From positions 1-64,000 of the forward strand of contig NZ_VZQQ01000014.1 of the NCBI RefSeq assembly GCF_014397785.1: a stretch of 64,000 bases of DNA, written 5' to 3'. This stretch comes from Paraburkholderia podalyriae (lineage in GTDB: Bacteria > Pseudomonadota > Gammaproteobacteria > Burkholderiales > Burkholderiaceae). This document shows, one piece after another, positions 62,961 to 64,000 of the stretch (positions are counted from its first letter, which is position 1; every line of letters begins with the position of its first letter). The translations under genes were made by a program, and so were the position numbers. The notes below the pieces were generated by a model, which ran no database searches, was not told where the DNA came from, and was given only the letters and a program-made list of their open reading frames with translations.

Positions 62961-64000
62961 CACCGGGCGAGGATCAGGCTGACATTGCTGCCGCCGAACG
63001 CGAACGAATTGCTCATCGCGTACTGCGGGCCCGTGCCGCGCGGCAAATGACGCGCGCCGTCGACGAGGTCGAGCGCGGGCAGCGCGGGATCGGCCTCGCC
63101 GTCCCACAGATGCGGTGGCAGCGTCGCGTTCTCGCGCGCGAGGGCGAGCCACGCGAAGCCGAGTTCGGTCGCACCAGCCGCGCCGAGTTGATGGCCGGTC
63201 AGCGGTTTGGTGCCGCTCGCGGCGACGCCGCCGGGAAACACGCGTGCCATCAGATGCGCTTCCATTTCGTCGTTCTTCCGCGTGGCGGTCGCGTGCAGAT
63301 TCACATAGCCGACCGCCGACGCCGCGATGCCCGCGTCCGCGAGCGCCTCGCGAAGCGCGAGTTCGCCGCCGACGCCCTGCGGGTCGGGCGCCGAAATATG
63401 ATGCGCGTCGCTCGATTCGCCGAGGCCCGCGAGCCGCACCGCCGCTTCGTCGCGGCTCATCAGGAACACGGCCGCGCCCTCCCCGACGTTGATGCCGCGG
63501 CGATTGCGGCTCATCGGATTGGTGCGCGCGCTGCTGGTCGATTCGAGCGACGCAAAGCCCTGCACGGTCAATTCGCATAGCGAATCGACGCCACCGACGA
63601 CAACCGCATCGCATAGCTGCAATTGCAGCAGCCGACGCGCGGACGCGAACGCCTTCGCGCTCGACGTGCACGCAGTCGAAATCGTAAACGCCGGGCCCTG
63701 CAAGCCGAGCGCAGCGGCCGCGAACGGCGCGGCGGTGCCGATTTCCATTTGCCGGTAGTTGAAGCTGCCCGGCAATTCGCCGGCTCGCGCGTGATAGACG
63801 AACGCGGTTTCGGCCGCCTCGATGCCCGACGTGCTGGTGCCGAGCACGACACCGATGCGCTGCGGGCCGTAGCGTTCGCGCGCGGCGTCGAGCGCGGTTG
63901 CGATCTGCGCGAGCGCCGCGAGCAGCAGCCGGTTGTTGCGGCAGTCGTAGCGCGCGAGATCGGCGCGCGGCGCGAGATCGAGCGGCGCGAGCACGCTGCC
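62960..64000 (-). CDS. Beta-ketoacyl-ACP synthase, ApeO-like (partial)
   Basis: The last 346 residues of a ketosynthase whose start lies beyond the right edge. The active-site Cys is in TISTACTSSAKAFASARRLL, His in VNLHATATRKNDE and His in PLTGHQLGAAGATELGFAW; the C-terminus is SNSFAFGGSNVSLILAR. The order ketosynthase-dehydratase-reductase-ketosynthase corresponds to apeO-apeP-apeQ-apeR. It is probably the main elongating synthase of the polyene chain. Confidence 0.88.
   Translation of the reverse strand, partial: GSVLAPLDLAPRADLARYDCRNNRLLLAALAQIATALDAARERYGPQRIGVVLGTSTSGIEAAETAFVYHARAGELPGSFNYRQMEIGTAAPFAAAALGLQGPAFTISTACTSSAKAFASARRLLQLQLCDAVVVGGVDSLCELTVQGFASLESTSSARTNPMSRNRRGINVGEGAAVFLMSRDEAAVRLAGLGESSDAHHISAPDPQGVGGELALREALADAGIAASAVGYVNLHATATRKNDEMEAHLMARVFPGGVAASGTKPLTGHQLGAAGATELGFAWLALARENATLPPHLWDGEADPALPALDLVDGARHLPRGTGPQYAMSNSFAFGGSNVSLILAR

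Overview
The window looks like a piece of the main chromosome of a Burkholderia or Paraburkholderia species (Betaproteobacteria). Four things support this: the high GC content, the gene order gyrA-serC-pheA-hisC-tyrA-aroA-cmk-rpsA-ihfB-lapA-lapB, the one-piece tmRNA with tag ANDDTFALAA, and families typical of that group (DUF2968, DUF2059, FdsGBAD). No transposase, integrase, CRISPR array or tRNA gene was seen. Most of the window is ordinary, densely packed core genome.

Layout. 1-3000 (minus): start of etfB, then the methionine importer metN-metI-metQ behind a structured leader. 3.2-9.1 kb: an alpha/beta hydrolase, an atypical crotonase, a histone-deacetylase-like amidohydrolase, mltB, cysM and a ComEA-type protein. 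9.1-14.3 kb (minus): envelope genes hldD, hldA, ugd, lapB, lapA. 14.5-26.8 kb (minus): ihfB, rpsA, cmk, the aromatic and serine genes (aroA, tyrA, hisC, pheA, serC), a DUF2059 protein and gyrA. 27.3-29.7 kb (plus): an OmpA-family protein, ubiG and gph. 29.8-30.2 kb: ssrA (tmRNA).

30.6-37.5 kb: a small secreted protein, then a regulator divergent from the soluble NAD-dependent formate dehydrogenase operon fdsG-fdsB-fdsA-fdsD. 37.6-50 kb: a flavin monooxygenase, a TPR/glycosyltransferase-like protein, the wreck of a citrate-type MFS transporter, a GNAT acetyltransferase, two poorly known envelope proteins, a class-I glutamine amidotransferase-like hydrolase with a long low-complexity N-terminus, a CPA2 antiporter, an amidase and dsbB. 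50.4-57.9 kb (plus): a free-purine-base catabolic operon, xdhA-xdhB-xdhC, an ADA-family enzyme that looks like an adenine deaminase, and guaD. Together these would convert adenine, guanine and hypoxanthine to urate.

58-64 kb (minus, continuing past the window): part of an aryl-polyene-type biosynthetic operon. In transcription order it holds a ketosynthase, a hotdog dehydratase, a FabG-like ketoreductase, two more ketosynthases and a flavoprotein with flavin-dependent halogenase motifs. Every junction is a 4-bp start/stop overlap. The halogenase-like gene, which hints at a halogenated polyene pigment of the xanthomonadin kind, is the most interesting item here. Other points worth checking are a perfect inverted repeat around the OmpA-family promoter, a long hairpin just before metN, an inverted repeat upstream of xdhA, and the missing fdsC.
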